From contig CBDDFL010000002.1 of assembly GCA_965227095.1 (NCBI GenBank), positions 930,001 through 994,000 on the forward strand: a stretch of DNA of 64,000 nucleotides, given 5' to 3'. This document shows, one piece after another, positions 44,619 to 53,031 of the stretch. The stretch comes from JANQMY01 sp965227095. Its GTDB lineage: Bacteria > Pseudomonadota > Alphaproteobacteria > JANQMY01. Each line of letters opens with the position of its first letter. Within the stretch, counting starts at the first letter, position 1. The position numbers and the translations under genes are program-made. The notes below the pieces were generated by a model. The model was not told the DNA's origin and made no database searches. It saw only the letters and a program-made list of their open reading frames with translations.

Positions 44619-46322
44619 ATGAGCATCAATTTAAGCATGCCTGAAGTGACCGAGCTCAAGCCCCGCATCATCGTTTTTGGTGTCGGTGGGGCCGGGGGCA
44701 ATGCAGTCGCGAATATGATTCAGTCAAACCTACAGGGTGTTGACTTTGTTGTGGCCAATACGGATGCGCAGGCTTTGTCGCTGTCGCCCGCCGAACGCCG
44801 CATTCAAATGGGAACTAACGTTACCCAGGGACTTGGGGCTGGTTCGCGTCCAGAAATCGGCTGTGCCGCGGCTGAAGAATCTCTTGATGAGATTATCGAG
44901 AACTTGTCTGGCAGTCATATGGCCTTTGTTACCGCAGGCATGGGGGGCGGTACCGGTACTGGTGCAGCCCCTGTCATCGCCCGCGCGGCACGTGATCAGG
45001 GAATTTTGACGGTTGGTGTTGTGACCAAACCGTTCCAGTTCGAAGGCGATCGTCGGCTTCGGACCGCTGAAGCGGGTATTGAAGAGCTTCAGCAATATGT
45101 GGACACGCTGATCATCATCCCGAACCAAAACCTTTTCCGCATTGCGAATGAACGAACCACATTTGCGGAAGCTTTTTCCATGGCGGACGAAGTTCTCCAT
45201 TCGGGCGTGCGCGGGATCACCGATTTGATGGTGATGCCAGGGCTCATCAATCTCGACTTTGCCGATGTTCGGACCGTGATGAACGAGATGGGCAAAGCCA
45301 TGATGGGAACCGGGGAAGCCGAGGGCGAAAAACGCGCCATCGAATCGGCTGAGGCTGCCATTTCTAATCCGCTCCTGGACGAAATCTCGATGAAGGGGGC
45401 TCGCGGTGTCATCATTAATGTGACCGGCGGTATGGACATGACGTTGTTCGAGGTGGACGAAGCCGCTAATCGCATCCGTTCCGAAGTGGATCCGGATGCG
45501 AACATTATGGTCGGCGCCACATTTAATGAGTCGCTTGAAGGCCGGATGCGTATTTCCGTTGTTGCGACCGGCATTGATGTTCAGAAAGACGTCGCCGCGA
45601 CACCAGTCACACAGCTGCCGGTCAGTGCGGTTTCTTCAAGCAATGCGGAAACCAATGTGGCATCGTCGTCTGGGTTTAATCCTGCCGTTGGAAATCCGGT
45701 GAATGCCAGCATCGAGAATTTGGAAGCTCGCATGAGCGCTACCCGAGCGGTCGACACCACGCACCCAGAGGCCGAATCCATTCAGCCGGTGCCGCAACCA
45801 GCTGTGGCAAATGCAGCGGTTCAACAAGCGCCGTCTCCTGTTATGGAACCGGTTTCAGCGCAGGCCAATGTATCCATTGACGCCAATGTAGAGGGAAATC
45901 AAACCTTTGCAGCGGCTGAACCTTCCGGCGAACTAGACGTTCCGTTAACGCCAATGGCGCCACAAGCGCCGGTCCAGGAGCCGCTCACCAGCGAAGCACC
46001 GCAAGCAGAAAAGCCTGCTAGCGATCTGTCTCTGCTAGAGCGTGTCAAACGGCATGGAGCTTCGGGACTTATCCAGCGGGTTACCGGTGGCCTTGGAAAT
46101 GCCAAAGAACCAGCCGCGGGCGGCGTACCGCAGCAGCGGGTGCAGGAACGGCGCGAGCCTCTCGCAACGGCGCCAGCCACGGCACCGTCCGCCGGAGAAG
46201 TTGCGAAGCCATCTGCAGCAGCGACGGCAAAGCCGAAACCGGCCGAGAATGCTCTCTTGCCGGGGGTTGGTGAGGATGAACAGTTGGAGATTCCTGCCTT
46301 TCTGCGGCGCCAAGCCAACTAG
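44619..46322 (+). CDS. ftsZ: cell division protein FtsZ
   Basis: A 567-residue tubulin-like GTPase. The N-terminal GTP domain has FGVGGAGGNAVANMI and the tubulin signature GGGTGTGAAP near residue 108; T7 loop NLDFADVRTVM follows. After about residue 320 comes a Pro/Ala/Gln-rich linker of about 230 residues and the C-terminal peptide EIPAFLRRQAN that binds FtsA. Long linkers are usual in alphaproteobacteria. A 98-base leader holds GGAGG six bases before the ATG and a GAATC motif at 44555. A terminator follows at 46347. Confidence 0.97.
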   Translation: MSINLSMPEVTELKPRIIVFGVGGAGGNAVANMIQSNLQGVDFVVANTDAQALSLSPAERRIQMGTNVTQGLGAGSRPEIGCAAAEESLDEIIENLSGSHMAFVTAGMGGGTGTGAAPVIARAARDQGILTVGVVTKPFQFEGDRRLRTAEAGIEELQQYVDTLIIIPNQNLFRIANERTTFAEAFSMADEVLHSGVRGITDLMVMPGLINLDFADVRTVMNEMGKAMMGTGEAEGEKRAIESAEAAISNPLLDEISMKGARGVIINVTGGMDMTLFEVDEAANRIRSEVDPDANIMVGATFNESLEGRMRISVVATGIDVQKDVAATPVTQLPVSAVSSSNAETNVASSSGFNPAVGNPVNASIENLEARMSATRAVDTTHPEAESIQPVPQPAVANAAVQQAPSPVMEPVSAQANVSIDANVEGNQTFAAAEPSGELDVPLTPMAPQAPVQEPLTSEAPQAEKPASDLSLLERVKRHGASGLIQRVTGGLGNAKEPAAGGVPQQRVQERREPLATAPATAPSAGEVAKPSAAATAKPKPAENALLPGVGEDEQLEIPAFLRRQAN

Positions 46323-46659
46323 ATTCTCGGTGATTTTTGATTAGCCAATGGCACCAAGGGGTTAGAAGACCTTGGTGCCATTTGTTTTGAAGATTTTGCT
46401 GCAGGGTAACATTGCGTAATAAAGATTTATTTGGTTATCAGCCGGTGCGTTGGTACGCCTGCAGGCACGGTTAATGTCGATATGGTCTAGTCCTAATAGG
46501 GGTGCGAGTCACTCGGTGACTAAGTTCTGAGGATTGGATTTCGGCTTATTTTGTTACGTTTGACCGAGGGGATATGCGGGTCGGTAACCACTATTCTGAG
46601 TGTCGTTTGGTTTCACGCTTGGACTGTTGTTTGCACGGTGCCCTTCAAGGGGAAATTGA
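46323..46659. other. 337-base gap between ftsZ and lpxC
   Basis: Holds the ftsZ terminator in its first 70 bases. The remaining 270 bases must contain the lpxC promoter and leader; I see no clear -35/-10 pair, no gene and only a weak hairpin (AGTCAC/GTGACT near 46507). The leader may be long and could be regulatory. Confidence 0.5.
46347..46388 (+). terminator. rho-independent terminator after ftsZ
   Basis: Perfect 13-base stem AATGGCACCAAGG / CCTTGGTGCCATT (46347-46359 with 46370-46382), ten-base loop, followed by TGTTTTG. It closes the dcw operon, so lpxC should have its own promoter. Confidence 0.8.
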
Positions 46660-47601
46660 ATGACGACCGTCTCCCAAACAACACTTAAACGGGACGTTGA
46701 AATTGCCGGCACAGCCTTGCATTCGGGCAAGTTCGTTCAACTTGTCTTGAAACCGGCACCGGCTGACCATGGCATTGCATTTTATCGGATCGACCAATCA
46801 GCGGACCAGGATCTTTCAGAAGAAGTTCGTGTGCAAGCTGACTTTCGCCTTGTTCATGAAACAATGCTGGGCACCAGCCTTCAGAATGCGCATGGTGTTG
46901 AAGTAAGTACCGTTGAACATTTAATGGCGGCGTTCGCTGGATGTGGCATCGATAATGCGATTGTCACCGTGGATGGACCAGAGCTTCCGATATTAGACGG
47001 AAGCTCGGAAGAATTCGTCCGGGCTATAGATTGCGCTGGCACTAAGGAGCTAGGGGCAGACCGCCGATATATAAAAATTCACGAACCCATCATTGTCGAG
47101 AGCGACAACAAATCCATCGCGATTGAGCCGCTTGATGGGTTTGAGTTGGAAATGTTCATTGATTTTGAATCTGCCATTGTTGGTCGCCAACATCGAGAAG
47201 TGGAATTAGTGAACGGCACCTTCCGCGACGAGATTTCGAATGCTCGGACCTTTGGCTTTCGTCAAGACGCCGAAAAACTCCAATCGTTGGGGTTGGCGCA
47301 GGGCGTCTCTTTAGACAACACCATTGTTGTAGATGGGGACCGTATCCTGAATGACGGCGGGTTGCGTTATAGTGACGAATTTGTCCGACACAAAATTCTG
47401 GATGCTATTGGCGATTTGTACCTGGCAGGGGCGCCGATTTTGGGGCGGGTCGTGGGCAAACGCTCTGGTCATAGCCTCAACAATGACCTTGTGCGCGCCC
47501 TCTTTTCGGCTCCTGATAAATGGAGTTATGTAACCCGGTCGCGTTCAGCCGAACAGCATTTTCATGCGGACAGCTCGGAACAAGAAGCTGCCGTCGCTTA
47601 G
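46660..47601 (+). CDS. lpxC: UDP-3-O-acyl-GlcNAc deacetylase LpxC
   Basis: A 313-residue zinc enzyme for the committed step of lipid A synthesis, showing that the organism makes lipopolysaccharide. Zinc ligands are the His in STVEHLMAAFAG and the His and Asp in FVRHKILDAIGDLYL; GIALHSGK-type start (EIAGTALHSGKFV) and LDGSSEEF are also present. AAGGGGA sits seven bases before the ATG. It follows ftsZ as in many proteobacteria but is separated by a terminator. Its own terminator overlaps the convergent gene at 47637. Confidence 0.96.
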   Translation: MTTVSQTTLKRDVEIAGTALHSGKFVQLVLKPAPADHGIAFYRIDQSADQDLSEEVRVQADFRLVHETMLGTSLQNAHGVEVSTVEHLMAAFAGCGIDNAIVTVDGPELPILDGSSEEFVRAIDCAGTKELGADRRYIKIHEPIIVESDNKSIAIEPLDGFELEMFIDFESAIVGRQHREVELVNGTFRDEISNARTFGFRQDAEKLQSLGLAQGVSLDNTIVVDGDRILNDGGLRYSDEFVRHKILDAIGDLYLAGAPILGRVVGKRSGHSLNNDLVRALFSAPDKWSYVTRSRSAEQHFHADSSEQEAAVA

Positions 47602-47636
47602 CAGGTTTATTGGAAGCTTGCGTTAGCAAAGAGGGG

Positions 47637-48074
47637 TTAGAGGCTTTCAGCCGAAAGGTTGTTAGCCTCTTCTTTTTTAAGGTCCAACCCGGACGTTTGG
47701 TCTTGGCTCAAAGTTTTTACCAACCCGGCAACAGCGTTTCGGATCGACGGATCTTTAATCTCTGAAAAATTTCGGACGAGTTCGATTGTTGTCCGGCTTC
47801 TTCCACCGTGAGGCAAGGCCCGGCCGGACGTATCTGGATCCACGCCGTCGAAGAAATAGGCGATCCCAACGTCTAAGTGCTGAGCGATTTCAAACAGCCG
47901 CCCAGCGCTTACCCTATTTGCGCCAGTCTCATACTTCTGAACTTGCTGATAGGAGATTTTCAAAGCAGTTGCGAGTTGCTCTTGGGTTAAACCAAGGACC
48001 GTGCGGCGACGACGAATTTGTTCGCCAACATACTCATCAACCCGCTTTGCGAGCCGAGCATTGCCTTCAGTCAC
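47637..48074 (-). CDS. XRE-family helix-turn-helix regulator
   Basis: A 145-residue DNA-binding protein. The HTH is RRRTVLGLTQEQLATALKIS YQQVQKYETGANRV, with the QQVQKYE recognition helix typical of the alphaproteobacterial PhrR-like group; the C-terminal helix region (ELVRNFSEIKDPSIRNAVAGL) is shared by that group. I chose the GTG at 48074, with AAGGTGG eight bases upstream and a family-like length; an ATG at 48173 would add 33 residues of poor quality. It is convergent with lpxC and divergent from bamD. Target genes are unknown. Confidence 0.85.
   Translation of the reverse strand: MTEGNARLAKRVDEYVGEQIRRRRTVLGLTQEQLATALKISYQQVQKYETGANRVSAGRLFEIAQHLDVGIAYFFDGVDPDTSGRALPHGGRSRTTIELVRNFSEIKDPSIRNAVAGLVKTLSQDQTSGLDLKKEEANNLSAESL
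47639..47678 (+). terminator. lpxC terminator embedded in the 3' end of the XRE gene
   Basis: AGAGGCT (47639-47645) pairs with AGCCTCT (47664-47670); CTTTC/GAAAG inside extends the stem. TCTTTTTT follows directly. It lies within the last codons of the convergent XRE gene, so one piece of DNA serves both purposes. Confidence 0.65.
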
Positions 48075-48332
48075 CGAAATATCCACCTTCTGCCCCTCTG
48101 CTAGGCGTTGGAGTCGTTTTTCACAGTAATATGCTTCTACCGAGCTTTCACAGAAGGGAAATGATCCGGGCATTACGAAAAGCAAGCCATTTTTGGCGTT
48201 TTTTTTGTGATTTCGCTCAAACAGGCGTGAGCGACCACTGAAAAGCGCCTATTGCCTTGGATTGGGGAACCAGATTCTGTATGAGTAGGGGGTGAGGGAG
48301 TGCTTTTTCTCGTGAAAAGGGCGTATTTTTGA

Positions 48333-49202
48333 ATGGGTATTCTAAGTAGTATTGGGTCCGGCATGGAGCCGAAACCGCGCGTTGAAAAGCTCAAGGTATT
48401 TGGTGGGCTTTTATTGGCTGGAGTTTTGCTGGCGGGATGCGGTGGCGGCGGTAACGACAAGCCGAAAACCGAATATATCGAGCGATCCGTCGAAGAACTT
48501 TACAACGACGCTTACGATGATATGCAGCGGGAAATATATAATCTTGCTGCGTTAAAGTTTGATGAGGTCGAGCGCCAGCATCCCTATTCGACATGGGCAC
48601 GCCGTGCAATGCTCATGTCTGCCTACACCTATTACAAAAGCAATAAGTATGAAGACGCGATCCTGGCGACCGAGCGATTTATCGCATTGCACCCGGGTAA
48701 TGAACATGTGGGATATGCCTACTACTTGAAAGCGATCTCATTCTACGAGCGTATTGTTGATGTCCAACGCGACCAAAAAGTGACGGAGCAGGCGTTGAAC
48801 GCTTTGCGGGAAGTTGTTCGACGGTTCCCTGCTTCGGAATATGCTCGAGATGCGCGATTGAAGATAGACATGGCAGAGGACCATTTGGCGGGTAAAGAAT
48901 TGTCTATTGGCCGTTACTATTTGAAAAAAGGCCAGTACGTATCGGCCATCAACCGGTTTCGGAATGTAGTGGAACAATATCAACGTACCAGCCACGTGCC
49001 TGAGGCGTTACATCGCCTCACAGAGGCCTACATGGCCATCGGTATTCAACGCGAAGCACAAACTGCGGCCGCCGTATTGGGGTATAATTATCCGAACGAT
49101 GATTGGTACGAAGATTCGTACAAGCTGCTAGCAAGCGACGATCTTGAGCCGACGATTAATGAAGGGTCCTGGATTGCAAGAGCCTGGAACAACGTTTTCT
49201 GA
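48333..49202 (+). CDS. bamD: outer-membrane assembly lipoprotein BamD
   Basis: A 289-residue lipoprotein of the BAM complex that inserts beta-barrel proteins. A signal peptide ends in the lipobox LLAGC near residue 36; the mature part has TPR-like helices, with the BamD patterns RSVEELYNDAYDDM, KFDEVERQHPYSTWARRAMLM (read in part), FIALHPGNEHVGYAYYLKA and IGRYYLKKGQYVSAINRF. A downstream ATG at 48363 is an alternative start. recN begins nine bases after its stop. Confidence 0.94.
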   Translation: MGILSSIGSGMEPKPRVEKLKVFGGLLLAGVLLAGCGGGGNDKPKTEYIERSVEELYNDAYDDMQREIYNLAALKFDEVERQHPYSTWARRAMLMSAYTYYKSNKYEDAILATERFIALHPGNEHVGYAYYLKAISFYERIVDVQRDQKVTEQALNALREVVRRFPASEYARDARLKIDMAEDHLAGKELSIGRYYLKKGQYVSAINRFRNVVEQYQRTSHVPEALHRLTEAYMAIGIQREAQTAAAVLGYNYPNDDWYEDSYKLLASDDLEPTINEGSWIARAWNNVF

Positions 49203-49211
49203 GGACAGACA

Positions 49212-50885
49212 ATGCTGATCGGCCTGTCTATTCGGGACATTGTCCTGATCGACCGGTTGGACATTGAATTTTCTGAAGGCCTTTGCGTTCTAACAGGTGA
49301 GACCGGGGCCGGTAAGTCCATCATTCTCGATTCTCTTGGATTGGCGACGGGCGCGCGCGCCGATCGGTCCTTTGTGCGCCAAGGCCAGGACAAAGGAACC
49401 GTAATTGCTGAGTTTGATGCGCCAAATGGCTTTCCATCGGGTGATGCGTTCGAAGATTTAGAGCTGGATGCGACCGAAAATATCATCCTTAAGCGCGTTG
49501 TGACAAAGGATGGGCGCACGCGGGCCTATGTCAACGATCAACCGGTTGCTGTGTCTACTTTGTCGAAACTCGGCGCGGCTCTGCTCGAGATCCACGGCCA
49601 GCATGGCGACCGTCATCTCATGGATACCGCTGCGCACCGTTCGCTGCTAGATAGTTTTGGAGGCCTCCACAAAGATGTATCGGCGGTGAGCGCCGCGTAC
49701 GATTCTTGGAGTACTGCACAACGTGCATTACGGGATCATGAGAAACAGATCGAAGAATTAGAGAAAGAAAGAGATTATCTCATTCATGCGCGTGACGAAT
49801 TGGAAGCGTTAGATCCGCAACCAGACGAAGAGCCTGACCTCGCCGAGCGGCGCAGTTTTATGATGCAGGCGGAAAGCGTGCACGGTGAAGTGACGGATGC
49901 TCAAAACAAGCTTACGTCTGAGAACGGTGTAGAGCGCGAGCTGTACAGAGTCCTGCGACAATTGAGCGGTATTGAAATTCAAGGTACCTCTCGCCTTGAA
50001 GAAGCAATCAAGAAATTAGAGGCAGCGTCCACGGACATCGCCGATGCGACCCAGATTATAGACGGGTTGGTGCGTGATCTTGAGTTCAACCCAATGGATT
50101 TAGATGCCACGGAAGAGAGGTTGTTTGCCTTACGCGCGGCTTCTCGAAAATACAACGTGTCTGTGGACGCCCTTCCGAGACTCCTTAAGCAGATGATTGA
50201 GAAAGTCGAAACGCTCGATCGGGATGAGTCTAAACTTGGTGAGCTCAAAGCCGATCTTGCTGAATGTGAGAAAATTTACCAAGAGGCCTGTTCTAAGCTG
50301 ACAAAAAAGCGGATAACCGCCGGGAAGAAACTGGATCGTGAAATAAAGAAAGAACTGCCACCCCTGAAGCTTGAAAAGGCTTTGTTTGAGACAAAGTTCA
50401 TTCCACTGACGAATGGTGGAACATCCCGCTTCGGTGCGGAGGCAATAGAGTTTCACGCGGCAACGAATCCAAACACGCCTATGGGGCCCATCGGAAAAGT
50501 CGCATCTGGTGGGGAGCTTGCGCGATTTGCTCTCGCATTAAAAGTCGTTCTTCAAAAGGCAAATGATCAGAAAACGCTGATTTTCGATGAGGTCGATCAG
50601 GGTATAGGTGGAGCGGTCGCTGATGCTGTCGGAGAACGGCTACAAACGCTTTCCGATAATGGTCAAGTGTTAGTCATCACCCATAGTCCGCAGGTGGCGG
50701 CCCGGGCAAACCATCATTGGCGGATACGCAAAGCGGGAACGTCAAAGAAGGTTGACCAAGTTTTGACGCGTGTTGAGGGCCTGGACGACAAGGAACGGCG
50801 CGAAGAAATTGCGCGCATGCTTGCGGGTGCAAAGGTAACTGACGAAGCTCGTGCGGCAGCTGACCAATTGCTCCGACAGCGATAA
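49212..50885 (+). CDS. recN: DNA repair ATPase RecN
   Basis: A 557-residue SMC-like protein for double-strand break repair. Walker A GETGAGKSII is near residue 31; a long coiled coil spans about residues 150-360 (EKQIEELEKERDYLIHARDE); the signature is ASGGELARFALALK and Walker B LIFDEVDQGIGG. GAGGA precedes the ATG by six bases. It lies between bamD and ligA, probably cotranscribed with both. Length matches the family. Confidence 0.95.
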   Translation: MLIGLSIRDIVLIDRLDIEFSEGLCVLTGETGAGKSIILDSLGLATGARADRSFVRQGQDKGTVIAEFDAPNGFPSGDAFEDLELDATENIILKRVVTKDGRTRAYVNDQPVAVSTLSKLGAALLEIHGQHGDRHLMDTAAHRSLLDSFGGLHKDVSAVSAAYDSWSTAQRALRDHEKQIEELEKERDYLIHARDELEALDPQPDEEPDLAERRSFMMQAESVHGEVTDAQNKLTSENGVERELYRVLRQLSGIEIQGTSRLEEAIKKLEAASTDIADATQIIDGLVRDLEFNPMDLDATEERLFALRAASRKYNVSVDALPRLLKQMIEKVETLDRDESKLGELKADLAECEKIYQEACSKLTKKRITAGKKLDREIKKELPPLKLEKALFETKFIPLTNGGTSRFGAEAIEFHAATNPNTPMGPIGKVASGGELARFALALKVVLQKANDQKTLIFDEVDQGIGGAVADAVGERLQTLSDNGQVLVITHSPQVAARANHHWRIRKAGTSKKVDQVLTRVEGLDDKERREEIARMLAGAKVTDEARAAADQLLRQR

Positions 50886-50895
50886 GCGAAATTCT

Positions 50896-53010
50896 ATGAA
50901 AACACATGAAAGCGTGTCAGTTGCGAAACTGACCGAAAAACAAGCAGCGCTCGAACTAGAGCGGTTGGCTCAAGAAATCGCGGCACATGACGAGGCCTAT
51001 TATCAAAATGATGCGCCGTCGATTTCTGATGCCGCATACGACAAACTTCGAAAGCGCAATGCGGATATTGAAAAGCGATTTCCGAACCTTGTACGCCCAG
51101 ACAGTCCCAGTGGTCGCGTGGGCGCGGCCCCTCTTGATAAGTTTGAGAAAGTCAAACACCAAAGACCGATGCTGTCTTTGGACAACGCATTCGACGATAA
51201 CGATGTAAATGAGTTTATAAAGCGCATTCGCCGGTTTCTGAATCTCAATGAAAATGAAATCGTTGAGGTAACCGCTGAGCCGAAAATTGATGGCCTTTCC
51301 GCAAGTCTGAGATACGAAGAAGGTGAATTTGTCCAAGGGGCAACGCGGGGTGACGGAGAGATTGGTGAAGACATCACGCAGAATTTGCGGACGATCAAGA
51401 ACATCCCTCTCTCGCTAAACGCCAAAGATGTGCCGGCCGTGCTGGAAGTTCGCGGCGAGGTTTACATGAGCCATGCGGATTTTCAGCGATTGAATGAGCG
51501 CCAAGAAAAAGAGGGTAAACCTGTTTTCGCGAACCCCCGGAATGCGGCTGCCGGATCTCTTCGTCAGCTTGACCCACGTATAACAGCACAACGCCCATTG
51601 ATGTTTTTCGCCTATGCCTGGGGGGAGGTCAGCAATGAGCCAGCGGATACGCAAATGGGAGTTCTGGATAAATTCTCCGCATGGGGATTTTCAGTAAATG
51701 ACCTTACGGCGTTGTGTTCATCGATCGACGACTTGCTGAAGATTTATGTGGATATTGAAAGCCAGAGAGCAAATCTTGGTTACGATATCGATGGCGTTGT
51801 TTACAAAGTGAATCGCTTGGACTGGCAGCAACGGCTGGGGTTTGTTTCCCGCTCTCCTAGGTGGGCGATTGCCCACAAATTTCCGGCGGAGAAAGCGCAA
51901 ACGGTGCTGAAGGACATAGAGATCCAGGTTGGACGTACCGGAACTCTAACGCCGGTTGCGCGGTTGGAGCCGGTAACGGTGGGCGGTGTGGTGGTGTCAA
52001 ACGCCACGCTGCACAATCAAGATGAAATCGAACGAAAGGATATCCGCGTTGGGGACCGGGTCATCGTCCAGCGCGCAGGGGACGTCATTCCACAAGTGGT
52101 CCAAGTTATTGAGGAGACCGGAAAAATGCGGTCAAAGCCTTATGTGTTTCCGGAAAAATGCCCCGTATGCGGAAGCAACGCCGTGCGCAGTATCAATCCT
52201 AAAACTGGAAAGCCTGATGCCGCCCGTCGGTGTACGGGAGGACTGTCATGCCCGGCACAATCCGTCGAGCGGCTAAAACACTTTGTAAGTCGTAATGCAT
52301 TTGATATCGATGGGTTGGGGGCTAAACAAATCGAGAAATTTCACGACGAGGGTATTGTTAATCAGCCAGCGGATATTTTCACCCTTAAGAAACGTGATGG
52401 AAAAGACTTTGACAGAATAGAAGAGTGGGAAGGGTGGGGAGAAACCTCTACGCGCAATCTATTCGACGCCATTGATGAACGGCGGAGAATTGATTTTGAC
52501 CGCTTTCTGTTTTCATTAGGAATTCGCCATATTGGCGACACAAGTGCAGGTCTCATCGCCCGCACCTATGGCAGTTTCCAGAATTTTTACGATGCCATGA
52601 AGCTTGCCGCTGATGAGGAAAGCGAAGCGCGAGCCGACTTGCTGGCAATCGATGGCATCGGCGAAGTCGTTGCGCTGTCGATGATCGAGTTTTTTTCTGA
52701 AGCGCATAATATCGAGGCTGTTGATCGTCTGTTAGCTGAAGTAGAGGTGATAGATGCGGAGGCGCCTGCCGCGGATTCAGATGTTGCTGGAAAAACCATT
52801 GTCTTTACCGGAACGCTCGAAAAGATGACACGCAGTGAAGCAAAAGCGAAAGCCGAGAGCTTAGGCGCAAAAGTGTCAGGATCTGTGTCGAGCAAAACAG
52901 ATTATTTGGTTGCGGGTCCTGGCGCCGGATCAAAATTAAAAAAAGCCCAGGAGTTGGATGTTACCGTGCTTACAGAAGATGAATGGCTCAACTTGGCCGG
53001 CGGCGGATAG
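50896..53010 (+). CDS. ligA: NAD-dependent DNA ligase LigA
   Basis: A 704-residue ligase that seals nicks in replication and repair. The adenylated Lys lies in AEPKIDGLSASLRY near residue 120; RGDGEIGEDIT and the OB fold follow. A Cys4 zinc finger (CPVCGS...RRCTGGLSCPA), helix-hairpin-helix repeats (LAIDGIGEVVA) and a C-terminal BRCT domain (KTIVFTGTLEKMTRSEAKA) complete the standard layout. The ATG at 50896 (MKTHESV) is preferred over a frame beginning inside recN. A weak hairpin follows. Confidence 0.96.
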   Translation: MKTHESVSVAKLTEKQAALELERLAQEIAAHDEAYYQNDAPSISDAAYDKLRKRNADIEKRFPNLVRPDSPSGRVGAAPLDKFEKVKHQRPMLSLDNAFDDNDVNEFIKRIRRFLNLNENEIVEVTAEPKIDGLSASLRYEEGEFVQGATRGDGEIGEDITQNLRTIKNIPLSLNAKDVPAVLEVRGEVYMSHADFQRLNERQEKEGKPVFANPRNAAAGSLRQLDPRITAQRPLMFFAYAWGEVSNEPADTQMGVLDKFSAWGFSVNDLTALCSSIDDLLKIYVDIESQRANLGYDIDGVVYKVNRLDWQQRLGFVSRSPRWAIAHKFPAEKAQTVLKDIEIQVGRTGTLTPVARLEPVTVGGVVVSNATLHNQDEIERKDIRVGDRVIVQRAGDVIPQVVQVIEETGKMRSKPYVFPEKCPVCGSNAVRSINPKTGKPDAARRCTGGLSCPAQSVERLKHFVSRNAFDIDGLGAKQIEKFHDEGIVNQPADIFTLKKRDGKDFDRIEEWEGWGETSTRNLFDAIDERRRIDFDRFLFSLGIRHIGDTSAGLIARTYGSFQNFYDAMKLAADEESEARADLLAIDGIGEVVALSMIEFFSEAHNIEAVDRLLAEVEVIDAEAPAADSDVAGKTIVFTGTLEKMTRSEAKAKAESLGAKVSGSVSSKTDYLVAGPGAGSKLKKAQELDVTVLTEDEWLNLAGGG

Positions 53011-53013
53011 GAT

Positions 53014-53031
53014 AACCCTCCTAAAAGGGTT
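53014..53031. terminator. weak hairpin between convergent ligA and aminopeptidase genes
   Basis: AACCCT (53014-53019) pairs with AGGGTT (53026-53031), six-base loop, no T-run. It overlaps the stop of the aminopeptidase gene and could work weakly in both directions. Confidence 0.35.

Noticed and set aside
46500..46525. Small hairpin in the lpxC leader
   Set aside because: Six-base stem with a three-base loop and no T-run or conserved motif; likely chance.
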